From: Nocardioides aurantiacus
GTDB lineage: Bacteria > Actinomycetota > Actinomycetes > Propionibacteriales > Nocardioidaceae
DNA length: 64,000 bases
Assembly: GCF_003752505.1 (NCBI RefSeq)
Contig: NZ_RKHO01000001.1
Coordinates: forward strand, 1,860,001-1,924,000
Direction: 5' to 3'
Of this stretch, positions 52,244 to 61,217 are shown in pieces (positions within the stretch are counted from its first letter, which is position 1; each line of letters begins with the position of its first letter). The position numbers and the translations under genes are program-made. The notes below the pieces were generated by a model. The model made no database searches. It saw only the letters and a program-made list of their open reading frames with translations, and had not been told where the DNA came from.

Positions 52244-52735
52244 TCACCGGCACAGCAGCGCGGCGGCCGACGCGCCTCGTTTGCCGTTTGGAACCCTCGA
52301 CGGCGGGCAGTGGTTCACCCGCTGCGGCAGGTGGTGACCACTCCTGAGCACGATGGGCCGGTTGCTGTGTTCTTGCGCGGCGAAACGACCGCGGTCAGGA
52401 GTGATTCTCCAGCGACGTGCTCGGCGGTTAGGTCCGGGCCCGGCGGACGAAGAATTGTTGTTGACGTTGCGGATGCGACATACGGCGTAGAGCAGGACGC
52501 GGTAACGCTCGTGGGTCTTCGTGCCGGTGTGCGGGTCGAGGCCGACGACCGGCCACCCGATGACGCCGCAGGCGGCGATGAGGAGGACCGCGCAGGCGAT
52601 GGCGACGAGAAGCTCGCCTAAAGGAGCTGCCAGGCATGTAGGACACAGTGGTGAGGACGGCGTCGTTGGATACCACCAGCGCGACCGACGGCGAGGTTGC
52701 CGCGGGCCGCCGTAGGGCATGTACGACACGGTCAT
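52244..52735 (-). CDS. Possible small membrane protein
   Basis: From ATG 52735 the frame reads MTVSYMPYGGPRQP, a Trp/Arg stretch, then LGELLVAIACAVLLIAACGVIGW, one strongly hydrophobic helix, and GLDPHTGTKTHERYRVLLYAVCRIRN. Third positions are GC-rich up to about residue 95. The last 60 or so residues are Arg-rich and probably not native, so the gene may have lost its proper end. Family not recognised. Confidence 0.4.
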   Translation of the reverse strand: MTVSYMPYGGPRQPRRRSRWWYPTTPSSPLCPTCLAAPLGELLVAIACAVLLIAACGVIGWPVVGLDPHTGTKTHERYRVLLYAVCRIRNVNNNSSSAGPGPNRRARRWRITPDRGRFAAQEHSNRPIVLRSGHHLPQRVNHCPPSRVPNGKRGASAAALLCR

Positions 52736-52902
52736 CCCACACGGCGACCCGCGCCGACCCACGCACCGCTCAGATGCCTGCTTCCCGCGTCCGGGCACAA
52801 TGGGATTCCTGGACAACCCCGACCGTTCCGCAAGGTCCGGCCCGGCACCGAACGGGACGTCTAGGCGACGGGCGTGGCTTCTAAGGGCGCTCACTGATCG
52901 AC

Positions 52903-53219
52903 AATTTCGCCTCCGGCGGACTTCTTCTCGTACTAGCCGCCTTCCCCTTCTCGGGCGCGTGGATGCTCGCAATCGTCTTCGCTACGTACCTGGCCGCCGG
53001 CGGCATGTTCTTCGCCGGCGTCTACGGTCGCAACAACCTCGCCCTGCAGTTCGGCGGCCCTGCCTGGCGTCCAGGGGAGCTACGCGCGTGGTCCGTCGTG
53101 GGACGGGTGGTGGGCGCGCTTCGACTAACTCATGCCTGGGGTCCGGTCGGTCACGATGGGCTTGGCGGGCCGGGTGCCGTTCTGGGACCCCCGTGGGCAG
53201 CCGCCGGTGGTCGTTGACT
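52903..53219 (+). pseudogene. Frameshifted paralogue of the WRxGELRAW protein with a membrane segment
   Basis: One frame gives FASGGLLLVLAAFPF and MLAIVFATYLAAGGMFFAGVYGRNNLALQF, then GGPAWRPGELRAW. After a slip by one frame the sequence continues as SRRGTGGWARFD, a stop, then MPGVRSVTMGLAGRVPFWDPRGQPP, matching the other copy's RRGSGWWAHVDY, GDHAVTTTVPEYRVR and DPRGRPP. No good start codon precedes it. The gene is therefore broken by at least one frameshift and one stop. Confidence 0.6.
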
Positions 53220-53453
53220 AACGCGGGCGGCACGCCTCTGGGGTCACCTTGGCGACTAGGTGCTCATATGGACGACGGGCAGTACGCCTCGGTTTCGCGG
53301 TTGAGGTCGCATCGTCCGCTCGTTCGCACCCCAGCCAGCGGACGACTCTGCCATTAGCCCTGCCGGCCACAGTCCGCACCCAGCGGCTGCCGACACAGTG
53401 GCACGCTCCTCCGTCGGCTTCCCCGTTCACTTCGGCTCGCTATTTTGCCGACC

Positions 53454-53681
53454 ATGCCCCGGATCTTGGTCGAAGTTCGCGACGGTCGCATTGGCCGCGA
53501 CCCGGCGCTGGTCACGGGGGAAGGTGGCGAAGTCCTGCACCGGTTCGAGACCAATGTGCCGGTCGACGTCGGCGACCGCATGATGCTCCCTGACGAGACG
53601 GAGGTCGAGGTCATCGGGGTCCATGAGCACATCGGCACCACGTGGGCCCAGGTCGTCATGGTCGGCAACATCTGGGACTGA
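53454..53681 (+). CDS. Small hypothetical protein
   Basis: ATG 53454 begins a 75-residue beta-rich soluble protein: MPRILVEVRDGRIG, VLHRFETNVPVDVGDRMMLPDETEVEVIGVHEHIGTTWAQVVMVGNIWD in outline. The alternating hydrophobic pattern and D-x-G-D-x-x-x-L-P-D turn suggest a small beta-barrel. High third-position GC supports coding. No named family. Confidence 0.65.
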   Translation: MPRILVEVRDGRIGRDPALVTGEGGEVLHRFETNVPVDVGDRMMLPDETEVEVIGVHEHIGTTWAQVVMVGNIWD

Positions 53682-54314
53682 CCGGCGCCGGAGCAGGGCG
53701 ACGGCCCCGAGGACCGGTCCGCGACAAGCGCCTAGGGCCGCTGGGCGACTCCAGCGCCTACTCTCGGCGTGAGATCAGGTCGAGAACCGAGGGTGCTCCG
53801 CACCGGAATCGGGTCAACGACCCCGGGCGGACTACGTCTAGCCTTTCCCCTGCTGATCCCTTGCGTGCGCTACCCCATAGCTCGATGGGCATCGGCCCAT
53901 GCGCGAATTCCGCCGAGGTAACCAGCAGCATCTGTCACCTCTCGACTGACTGACCTATCTCAAGCCAATATCTTCGGGCGCCGCACGTGGTGCTGACCCA
54001 GAGTTGCGTCGACACCGGCCTTGTGGCCGCGGAGCCCGGCCGCTATTCGATCGTGTCCGCGGGTGGCGCGTCGCACACGCGGCTCCACGGGACCCATTCC
54101 CAGGCGAGGAACTGCTACGCCCCTTGCCGGCCTGAGGTGACCACGCGGGCTCATGTGGCCAAAGTTCTCTTCGCCAAAGGCCGGGCTCGTGGGACACCCG
54201 TCTGACCGGGCGGGTCCTGCCGACGCTGCGCGCCCATCGGGCGGGCTTGTCGTTCCCGTCGGCGCGGCCCTCAGCCGAGTGCCGTCGACCGGGTTGAGGC
54301 GGATGACAGTTGCG
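53682..54314. other. Intergenic stretch without a recognised gene
   Basis: No natural protein pattern on either strand. Long minus-strand frames that cross it are low-complexity Arg/Ser-rich shadows. Confidence 0.4.
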
Positions 54315-54354
54315 CAGCGAGAGCCGCAGACCTGACGGTCTGCGGCTCTCGCTG
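54315..54354. terminator. Strong perfect hairpin terminator
   Basis: GCGAGAGCCGCAGACC (54317-54332) pairs exactly with 54337-54352 around a TGAC loop, and two more outer pairs extend the stem to 18 bp. It lies 22 bases past the stop of the minus-strand membrane protein gene, so it ends the 55991-to-54376 transcript. Confidence 0.85.
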
Positions 54355-54375
54355 TGTTCCAGGTCGTGCGTCAGG

Positions 54376-55107
54376 TCAGCGACCCAGCCCGGTCTTGTCG
54401 ACCTTGCGGTGGAACCGCATGCCGGCCAGGCCACCCACGATCGCGCCCAGGAGCGTGGCCGCGAGGACCGCGACCAGGGCGATGATGCCGCCGGTGGTGA
54501 GGTCGCCCTCGCTGACCGGGATGCGCGGGAAGCTGTTGAGCTGCGAGAGCACGTTGTACTTCGCTCCGAACACGGCCCCCAGCACGGCCACCACGATCGC
54601 GACCACGATGGCCCAGACCCACACGGCGATGCCCTGCTTGATGCCGTCAAAGCGCGCCATGCGGGCGGCCACGTAGCCACCGCAGTAGTACGCCACGAAC
54701 AGCACGACCAGCAGGACGATGCCGCTGACGATACCGATCGTGTCCGCCGAAGCCTTCGCGCTGCTGGCGCTCGTAGCTCCAGTGGAGAGCCCGACGGCAG
54801 CACCGGCGGCCGTCGCGATGGCCGTGAGCAGCACGCCCACGCCGACGGCGGTCAGGAAGCCGAAGAACGCCGACCCGATCTTGACGCCGCCGTGCTCGGC
54901 CTTCTCGCGAGCGACCACCTCGCGGCGGTCGGGGGGCGCGACGCCACGGTCGTGGTCGTCACGGCCGCGGTGGTCACGGTCACCACGGTCGCGGTCGCCA
55001 CGGTCGTGGTCGTCACGACCCGGGTGGCCGGGGTCCCTGTCGGCGCCGAGGGCGTGTGCCCCGTCGTCGGAGGAGCGGCCCGTCGTAGCGCGGTTGCTGT
55101 CCCTCAT
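54376..55107 (-). CDS. Polytopic membrane protein with a charged repeat N-terminus
   Basis: ATG 55107 overlaps the PRC-barrel gene's stop (ATGA). The 243-residue protein starts with about 70 hydrophilic residues including GRDDHDRGDRDRGDRDHRG, encoded by short DNA repeats, and a REVVAREKAEHGGVK helix. Four membrane helices follow (FFGFLTAVGVGVLLTAIATAAGAAVG, IVSGIVLLVVLFVAYYCGGYVA, AVWVWAIVVAIVVAVLGAVF, IIALVAVLAATLLGAIVGGL). The core resembles TIGR04086/YrzE-type small membrane proteins. It shares a transcript with a stress-type PRC-barrel protein. Confidence 0.75.
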   Translation of the reverse strand: MRDSNRATTGRSSDDGAHALGADRDPGHPGRDDHDRGDRDRGDRDHRGRDDHDRGVAPPDRREVVAREKAEHGGVKIGSAFFGFLTAVGVGVLLTAIATAAGAAVGLSTGATSASSAKASADTIGIVSGIVLLVVLFVAYYCGGYVAARMARFDGIKQGIAVWVWAIVVAIVVAVLGAVFGAKYNVLSQLNSFPRIPVSEGDLTTGGIIALVAVLAATLLGAIVGGLAGMRFHRKVDKTGLGR

Positions 55108-55991
55108 CGACGCTCACCGGTGCTGCCCGGGGTGCCGTCGGTGTCGGCGTCAATCTGCTCCTTGCGGACCTGCTCGGTGACCGTCTCGTCCTCGGTGACG
55201 GTGTCCTTGCCGACGCGCACGCGCTCGACGGGGACCGTCTCCTTGTCCACGACGACGCGCTCCTGCTTCAGCTCGACCTCGTGCTCCTCCTCGGTCAGGT
55301 CACCACCGGACACGGCGTCGCCACGGTTGGCGTCGGTGATCGGCTCGCGCTCGATCCGGACCTCCTCGTGGCTCACCGGCACGGTCTTGGTCACGTTCTC
55401 GGTCACGACGTACTTGCGCAGCCGTGCCTTGCCCGCGGTCTCGGTCTGCGTGCCGACCTCGACGCGCTCCTCGGAGCGGGTCATGGCATCGTCGGTGTTC
55501 GGGCCCGAGGTGTCGCGCCCCTCGCCGCGGGTGTGGTCCTCACGGTCGAGGTGGCCGCGGTCCGCATCGCCCACCGCACCGGCGGTGCCGGTCGAGCGGG
55601 TGGTGTCGGTGTCGTGGCCGGTGTCGTGGCCGGTGTCGTGACCGGCCGAGCGGCCGGAGTCGTCGCCGACGCTGGAGACGCCGTAGTAGGAGAACAGCTC
55701 CTGCTCCTGCGCCACCTCGAGGTGACCGTTCTCGTCGTCGACACGCGGGGCGTCCTTGACCTTGTCCTTGGTGTGGGGCACGACGATGTCGTCACCCTGG
55801 ACCTCGGCGCCGGCCAGCGGCACGAAGCTCTCCGCGCCGCCGAACAGGCCGGTCTTGACGGTGACCCACTCGGGGCGGCCCGACTCGTCGTCGAGGAACA
55901 CCTGCGAGATGGAGCCGATCTTGGAGCCGTCCTGGCTGTTGACGTTGCCCTTGCCGTTCAGGAGGCTCTGGGCCTGGTCGGTGCTGATCAT
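55104..55991 (-). CDS. PRC-barrel and DUF2382 domain protein (stress-associated)
   Basis: A 295-residue acidic protein. The N-terminal PRC-barrel (residues of about 1-85) reads NSQDGSKIGSISQVFLDDESGRPEWVTVKTG and ESFVPLAGAEV. A flexible linker with a GHDT repeat (three tandem copies encoded at about 55611-55646) leads to the C-terminal DUF2382/YsnF domain (about 180-280): LRKYVVTENVTKTVPVSHEEVRIEREPI, ELKQERVVVDKETVPVERVRVGKDTVTE. Such proteins are linked to general or desiccation stress. It is the first gene of the pair read toward 54376. Confidence 0.9.
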   Translation of the reverse strand: MISTDQAQSLLNGKGNVNSQDGSKIGSISQVFLDDESGRPEWVTVKTGLFGGAESFVPLAGAEVQGDDIVVPHTKDKVKDAPRVDDENGHLEVAQEQELFSYYGVSSVGDDSGRSAGHDTGHDTGHDTDTTRSTGTAGAVGDADRGHLDREDHTRGEGRDTSGPNTDDAMTRSEERVEVGTQTETAGKARLRKYVVTENVTKTVPVSHEEVRIEREPITDANRGDAVSGGDLTEEEHEVELKQERVVVDKETVPVERVRVGKDTVTEDETVTEQVRKEQIDADTDGTPGSTGERR

Positions 55992-56047
55992 GTCGTTCTC
56001 CCTTGTGTGTGTGGTGCGGTGCGGATGGGTGGTGCCGGTGGTGCAGG

Positions 56048-56884
56048 TCAGTACCGGGGACGCCCGTCGGCGTCGTCGGCCGGACCGTCGTACTGGTCGT
56101 AGGTCTCGGTGGGGGCGGCGTCGACGTAGCCCGCCGACGAGGACCCGCCGCTGGTGCCGCGGTCGGAGACCTGGTCGCGTGCCTGCCGGGCCTGCTCGCG
56201 CACGCTCGGCGCGGAGGCGGCGTGCTCGCGGATGCGGGGCGCCTCGTCCTCGGCGTTGGTGAGGTAGCGCTCCCAGCGGTGCTGCATGGGCTTGATGAGG
56301 CCGCCACCGGCGCCGACGATGATCACGCCGGACACGGTGGCGAGGATCGCGACCAGCACCGGGGTGGTGACGGTGGTGGCGACGCCGACCTGGTCGAGCG
56401 CGGCGACGATGCCGAGGAACAGGATGAAGACGCTCGCGGCGTTGCCGAGGAACTTCCCGTAGGACAGCCCGCCGAGCGTGTTGTCGATCAGGCCCTTGAC
56501 CGCGGCGGCGACCGCAGCGGCGACGACCACGATGACGATGGCGACGACGAGGCTGGGCAGGAACGAGATGATGCTGGTCAGCAGGTCGGAGACCGGATTG
56601 GGACCGAAGACCCCGAACGCCATCTGGAGCACGAACAGCACCAGCGCGTAGTAGACGATCTTGGCGACGATGTCGCTGGCGTCGAGCTTCGACTCGGCCA
56701 GGGCGCGCTTGATGCCGCCGCGCTCGACGGCACGGTCGAAGCCGACCTTCTCGAGCAGGCCGGAGATGGCCTTGGAGAGCAACTTGGCCACGATCAGGCC
56801 AATAATGAGAATGAGCAGAAATGCGACTAGTTTCGGGACAAACTCGGCAATTGTGCTGAGACCATCGTTCAGTGCTGACTTCAT
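56048..56884 (-). CDS. Small-conductance mechanosensitive-channel-like (TM_helix) membrane protein
   Basis: ATG 56884 gives a 278-residue protein. Helix 1 (IAEFVPKLVAFLLILIIGLIVAKLLSKAI) plus VGFDRAVERGGIKRALAESKLDASDIVAKIVYYALVLFVLQMAF match the conserved TM_helix repeat of MscS-related proteins, and further helices follow. The C-terminal part is a soluble charged tail (RWERYLTNAEDEAPRIREH...). There is no full MscS beta domain, so channel activity is uncertain. It lies 56 bases upstream of the PRC-barrel gene in the same direction and is probably co-transcribed. Confidence 0.85.
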   Translation of the reverse strand: MKSALNDGLSTIAEFVPKLVAFLLILIIGLIVAKLLSKAISGLLEKVGFDRAVERGGIKRALAESKLDASDIVAKIVYYALVLFVLQMAFGVFGPNPVSDLLTSIISFLPSLVVAIVIVVVAAAVAAAVKGLIDNTLGGLSYGKFLGNAASVFILFLGIVAALDQVGVATTVTTPVLVAILATVSGVIIVGAGGGLIKPMQHRWERYLTNAEDEAPRIREHAASAPSVREQARQARDQVSDRGTSGGSSSAGYVDAAPTETYDQYDGPADDADGRPRY

Positions 56885-57681
56885 AGGTCGTGCTCCTCGC
56901 TCATCGGGGGGCTGCCTCGCAATAATTGAGCCGTACCATGGCCGTGGCCCGAAAGAATTGGCGGCTTCCCGCGCTCGAGCGTCCCCTGACCCAGGCCTGG
57001 TAAACGGCAAGAAAACTGCAAGGCGTTCAGTCGGGTACTCCCGCCGGTGCCCGAAGCCATACGGCATAAACCGCGATGAGGAATTTGACCTTGGGTGGGC
57101 ACGTCGACCCGTCGCGCGAAACTTCCTACGCTGAGGTCCGGGTCGCCGAGCTCAGCGCCACGGCACCACCCGACCTGGCACTCAGCAGCTGTCGCTGGGT
57201 GGGTGTGGGCGCAAGACTGGCCTTGGAGTTCTGCTGTGTGCGCAGTGAACGATCTGGGGATCGACTAGGCGCACTGGAGGCCTGATGCCCGCATCGTGGG
57301 TAGCCGCCGGAGCCATGTGACCTGCAGAAACAGCGTGCGATTGCTCGCATCCCGAGTGGGCGATCCTACGTACCTCGTTGCCGGGAGTGGTCGACTTAGG
57401 ACCGGTCTCTTCGCCACGTGGAGCAGAGCGGGGGCAGAACGTTTCGCCGCGTTCACGAACGAACCAGTCGATGACGCGCCCGTTCTACCGGTCCGCGTCG
57501 TCGCTAGCCAGGTAGCGATGCGACGCTCGGACCTCCCCCGTGGGTGGAGCTGTTTCATCAAGCAGCTCGGCGGTCCGTCGGTTGTCGACGCGACCTCGCG
57601 TACCGGGGCGGCAAGGCTGAGGGTTTGCCAACTCGCGAAACGCCCGTTTTCCCATCGCCGCCGTGGCCCCGGCTGACAAAG
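56885..57681. other. Intergenic stretch without a recognised gene
   Basis: About 800 bases. A 126-codon plus frame (57296-57676) exists, but its protein is Arg/Ser-rich without pattern. The left end should contain the promoter of the 56884-to-54376 transcription unit. Confidence 0.4.
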
Positions 57682-58386
57682 TTACGACTTGCCAAAAGCC
57701 TCTCGAAAAAAGGAGCCCGGCGAAGGCGTCGACGAGCGCGTGATGATCTCGATCACCGATCGTGGATGGCGGGGCGTGGTCGCCTCCAGGATCAGAGCCT
57801 CGGCTAAGTCGGCCCGTGAGGTGACGCGGTTTCCAGGCAGTCGTCGCATCGAGATCTCGTAGTCGTCGGTGGGCTCGCTCAGGTTGAACAGACCACCTGG
57901 GCGCACGATCGTCCAGTTCACCGTGCTGGCGCGCACTAGCGACTCCATGCGTTCCATGTCGTCGTACAGGGTTCGCCCCAGAACGTTGCGCAGCAGCGGC
58001 TCGAGGACCTTGGTGCCGAACAGGGACGCGCCGGGTGGGGGCTTCTCAGTCGAGAGTGTGGTGGAGGTGACGCAGACCAGACGCTCGACATGACTGCTGA
58101 CCATTGCGCCGAGGATATGAGTGATACCTGCGGAGTAGACCGTGATGGGCTTTCTGCTGAACGGCACGCCGTAGGTCGAGATGACCGCCTCGGGCTGGGT
58201 GTCGAGCACCGCGCCGACGCCGTCGACATCGGTGACGTCAGCGGCTAGCACGACTAACTTGCGGTCCCTGATTGGATAGTGGTCGGGTTTGCGCGTCACC
58301 GCTGTGACGCGGTGGCCGGCGGCGAGAGCTTGCAAAACGACGAGACGGCCGGTCGGGCCGTTAGCGCCGAAAACTGCGAGATGCAT
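57682..58386 (-). CDS. NAD(P)H-binding (atypical SDR/NmrA-like) protein
   Basis: ATG 58386 begins MHLAVFGANGPTGRLVVLQALAAGHRVTAVTR, a Rossmann motif GxxGxxG. It continues with KLVVLAADVTDVDGV, AVISTYGV, ERLVCVTSTTL and NWTIVRPGGLFN, as in NAD(P)H-binding epimerase-like proteins. Length is 234 residues. It is divergent from a MarR regulator 294 bases away, which may control it. Substrate unknown; redox sensing is possible since many relatives lack enzymatic activity. Confidence 0.85.
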   Translation of the reverse strand: MHLAVFGANGPTGRLVVLQALAAGHRVTAVTRKPDHYPIRDRKLVVLAADVTDVDGVGAVLDTQPEAVISTYGVPFSRKPITVYSAGITHILGAMVSSHVERLVCVTSTTLSTEKPPPGASLFGTKVLEPLLRNVLGRTLYDDMERMESLVRASTVNWTIVRPGGLFNLSEPTDDYEISMRRLPGNRVTSRADLAEALILEATTPRHPRSVIEIITRSSTPSPGSFFREAFGKS

Positions 58387-58680
58387 GGCTATATCTCCTG
58401 CTGGTGTTGCTAGGTGTGTCGCTAGTCGCGGAGCGACGCCGCGCGGCGCTGTACACACGCCGCGCGCTCGCCACGGGGACGACCTTTGAGTGACGGGTCG
58501 CGTCACGACGTGTTTTTTGTACCCCCGGCACCACCGGCGGGCACCGTGCACGTTCGGACGCATGCCGCACCTTCGGTCTCGGATGTGTGTTGCCTTGTAC
58601 GGCCAGTCGTGGACACCCGATACCCTTCGATGAGCAAGCTGATGAACGGTTCGCTATCTTGATCATGGAGAGTACTGCTC
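58387..58680. promoter_or_regulatory. Divergent promoter region of the MarR/NAD(P)-binding pair
   Basis: These 294 bases separate two divergent genes. By family precedent they contain the MarR operator, but I found no clear perfect palindrome by eye, so no exact site is proposed. Confidence 0.4.
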
Positions 58681-59175
58681 GTGACTGACGCTCACAACAT
58701 CCGGCTGGAACTGGTGCGGCTTACACAGCAGCTGATCGTCGACGGCAATAAGGTCGTTCAGGCTTTCGCGACTCGGCACGGCCTACACCCCACCGACGTG
58801 GAAGCACTGGCGCTAGTCCGAGTTGCCCAGGACCGCGGCAAACCCTTGACCGCAGGAGCGCTGGCCACTGACTTGGGGTTGACCTCAGGCGCCATCACCG
58901 CCCTGGTCGATCGGCTCGAACGCACCGGGCACATCAGTCGCGTGCGCGACAACGCCGACCGTCGCAAGGTGTTCTTGCATTACTCCATCGCAGGACTTGC
59001 GCTGGCTGACGAGTTCTTCGTGCCGCTGCTGGAGCGCAGCGTAGGGAGCTTGGACGAGTTCACCGACGAGGAGCTTGCGATAGCGCATCGGTTTCTAACG
59101 GTGACCGGCGTCGCGATGACCACCCACCGTGGCTCGCTTGTCGGCCACTCCTCGTCGCCGACGACGCCGAACTGA
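58681..59175 (+). CDS. MarR-family transcriptional regulator
   Basis: A 164-residue protein from GTG 58681. A dimerisation helix (IRLELVRLTQQLIVDGNKVVQAFATRHGL) precedes the winged helix (TAGALATDLGLTSGAITALVDRLERTGHISRVRDNADRRKVFLHYS) with the typical D-x-R-x wing. It should bind a palindrome in the 58387-58680 divergent promoter region and respond to a phenolic or oxidant ligand. Confidence 0.9.
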   Translation: MTDAHNIRLELVRLTQQLIVDGNKVVQAFATRHGLHPTDVEALALVRVAQDRGKPLTAGALATDLGLTSGAITALVDRLERTGHISRVRDNADRRKVFLHYSIAGLALADEFFVPLLERSVGSLDEFTDEELAIAHRFLTVTGVAMTTHRGSLVGHSSSPTTPN

Positions 59176-59353
59176 GGCGCGGCGAGGTTTCCCACTGGTG
59201 CAGCGGCCGACGCCCCCAACCTCATTTTGCTCGTTGAGGTGATCTCCTGGAGGGGTCGCCTCGGTTCTCTTCCAGACCTAGTTCTGGCGGTCGGGCTTGG
59301 GACCGCGTCCGCGTTATTCTCCCGCCCCATGGACGCGGTTCACGGTTCTCAAT

Positions 59354-60211
59354 TCATCCCTGAGACGGTTGGGCCAGGACCTCGCTCGCACTTACCGGAT
59401 CCCGACCCAGAAGACGCCCCATGGCTGGGTCCGTACCAGCGAAGAAGCCGCCCGCGGCGGCGAGGTAGATGCCGAGGGTGAACCGCGCAACAGTCTCCGG
59501 CCGGCCCGCGGCCACCTGCGCAGCCACCCAGGCCTCAGGGTCCACCACCTCGCACGTGATGGTCCGACCCGACAGCTCGGACGCGACCACCGCCATCTGG
59601 GTGAAAGTCGGGGCCTCGCCGCCGGTCAGCGTCACAGGTCCGTCGAAGCCGCCGTCAGCGAGTACGACGGCTGCGGCTGCCTGCGCGGCGTCATCGCGGC
59701 TAGTCCATGAAACGGGGCCGTCGGCCGGAACGGTGACGACGCCTGTTTCCTGCCAGGGGCCCATCAGCCACGCCAGGCTGTGCGCATAGAACCCGTTGCG
59801 CAGCGCCGTCCACGCTAGCCCGGAGTCCTTGAGCAGCTGCTCGGTCTCGGCGTGGACTCGCGCTGGGGCGAATGGGCTCGCGAGGGCCGCGCCCTGGTGG
59901 CTGGTGTAGAGCACGCGGCCGACCCCGACCGACGTCGCCGCTTCTACCGCGTGGCGGTGCAGCTGCACCGTGTCGGCGCCAGGATCGTTGGAGGACACCA
60001 GCAGCAGCTGGTCGGACCCCTCGAAGGCCGCATGTAGGGACGCGGGGTCCGCATAGTCACCGCGGCGTACGACGACACCACGATCGGCGAGAGGGCGGAC
60101 CCGATCGGGATCGCGCACCACGACAGTGAGGTCGTTGGGGTCCAGCTCCAGCAGCAGGTGTTCGACGGTGGCGCCGTTGAGGGCGCCGGTGGCTCCGGTG
60201 ACGGTGATCAT
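59354..60211 (-). CDS. NmrA-like/QorB-type NAD(P)-binding oxidoreductase
   Basis: ATG 60211 gives a 285-residue protein. MITVTGATGALNGATVEHLLL is the Rossmann motif. It is followed by LTVVVRDPDRVRPLADRGVVVRRGDYADPASLHAAFEGSDQLLLVSS, GVGRVLYTSHQGA, LAWTALRNGFYAHSL and VTLTGGEAPTFTQMA in the NmrA/QorB pattern. Relatives reduce quinones with NADPH or sense redox state. It is divergent from the TetR gene at 60297, which most likely represses it. Confidence 0.88.
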   Translation of the reverse strand: MITVTGATGALNGATVEHLLLELDPNDLTVVVRDPDRVRPLADRGVVVRRGDYADPASLHAAFEGSDQLLLVSSNDPGADTVQLHRHAVEAATSVGVGRVLYTSHQGAALASPFAPARVHAETEQLLKDSGLAWTALRNGFYAHSLAWLMGPWQETGVVTVPADGPVSWTSRDDAAQAAAAVVLADGGFDGPVTLTGGEAPTFTQMAVVASELSGRTITCEVVDPEAWVAAQVAAGRPETVARFTLGIYLAAAGGFFAGTDPAMGRLLGRDPVSASEVLAQPSQG

Positions 60212-60242
60212 GACGTGTCCGTTCGTTATCGATGAGAGCATC

Positions 60243-60295
60243 TTTGTGGTATCAGCATTACTACCATCGGTAACAAACAGACGCTAACGTTGGTA
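60243..60295. promoter_or_regulatory. Candidate TetR operator in the divergent promoter
   Basis: Within 85 bases between the divergent genes lie GGTA (60248), TACC (60262), GGTA (60269) and GGTA (about 60289). These include the inverted pair TACCATCGGTA (60262-60272), nested inside TTTGT (60243) and ACAAA (60273). The symmetry is imperfect, so this is a proposal for the binding site of the 60297 regulator. Confidence 0.35.
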
Positions 60296-60296
60296 C

Positions 60297-61022
60297 ATGC
60301 CTTCTCGGACAACCACTTCGTCGGACGTTCGGTCGCGCATCATCGACGCAGCCGCACGGTTGCTCAGCGAGGGCCCCGACGCGGTCACCACGCGCCGGGT
60401 GGCCGAGCACGCTGGAGTGCAGGCGCCGGCGATTTACCGCCTCTTCGGCGACAAGGATGGCCTGCTGGACGCCGTAGCCGAGTACGTACTCGCGACCTAT
60501 GTCGCATCGAAAGCCTCGGTGGTGGAGTCGGCCGCGGTCCAGGACGTCGACCCACTTGGGGACCTCCGGGCCGGGTGGGACGCCCAGATCCACTTCGGGC
60601 TGACCAACCCTGCCGTTTTCCGCCTGCTGAGCGACCCCGACCGCGGACCAAGCTCACCGGCGGCCGAGGCTGGCCGCCGCGTGCTGGCCGCACGCATTCG
60701 CCGGCTGGCCGAGGCGGGCCGGCTGCGCGTCAGCGAGCGGCGAGCCACCGACCTCGTCCACACCGCTGGTACGGGTGCGGTACTTACGCTGCTGGCGACG
60801 CCGCCCGAGGAGCGCGACCCCGGTTTGGCCGACGCGATGCTTGAGGCAGTGCTGACTCAGGTGCTTACTGACGCGCCGGCGGCCGATGACAGCGGGGTCA
60901 TGGCCACAACGGTGAATTTCCGGGCGCTGGTGCCGCGCCTGGATGCGCTAAGCCAGCCCGAGCGGAGGCTGCTCCTCGAGTGGCTCGACCGCGTCCTCGA
61001 GACTGGTGCCACGACCGGCTGA
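60297..61022 (+). CDS. TetR-family transcriptional regulator
   Basis: A 241-residue protein with the TetR HTH at its start: [54 protein letters not shown] in family form. The C-terminal helical domain has the TetR_C_33-like [16 protein letters not shown] and [21 protein letters not shown]. It is divergently paired with the NmrA/QorB-like gene, the classic arrangement for a repressor of a detoxifying reductase. Confidence 0.92.
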   Translation: MPSRTTTSSDVRSRIIDAAARLLSEGPDAVTTRRVAEHAGVQAPAIYRLFGDKDGLLDAVAEYVLATYVASKASVVESAAVQDVDPLGDLRAGWDAQIHFGLTNPAVFRLLSDPDRGPSSPAAEAGRRVLAARIRRLAEAGRLRVSERRATDLVHTAGTGAVLTLLATPPEERDPGLADAMLEAVLTQVLTDAPAADDSGVMATTVNFRALVPRLDALSQPERRLLLEWLDRVLETGATTG

Positions 61023-61217
61023 GCACACTGGCCCGGTCTTGTGAGGACACCGGCACTACGCCGGGCTCACGCGTCGGTCCGTCGAGGCCTAGGGTGGCGC
61101 CCGGACGCGGCGAAACGAAGGCACCGGCCTTTTGCCATGACCCAAGGAGCCGACATCGGGCGCGCGGGCGACAAACGACGGATCCGCAAAGCTACGGCGG
61201 GTGGGGGTGCTCATCGC

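Noticed and set aside
57296-57676. 126-codon plus-strand frame in the 57 kb gap
   Set aside because: No recognisable pattern, no ribosome-binding site and mixed codon use; it lies in a region that looks non-coding on both strands.
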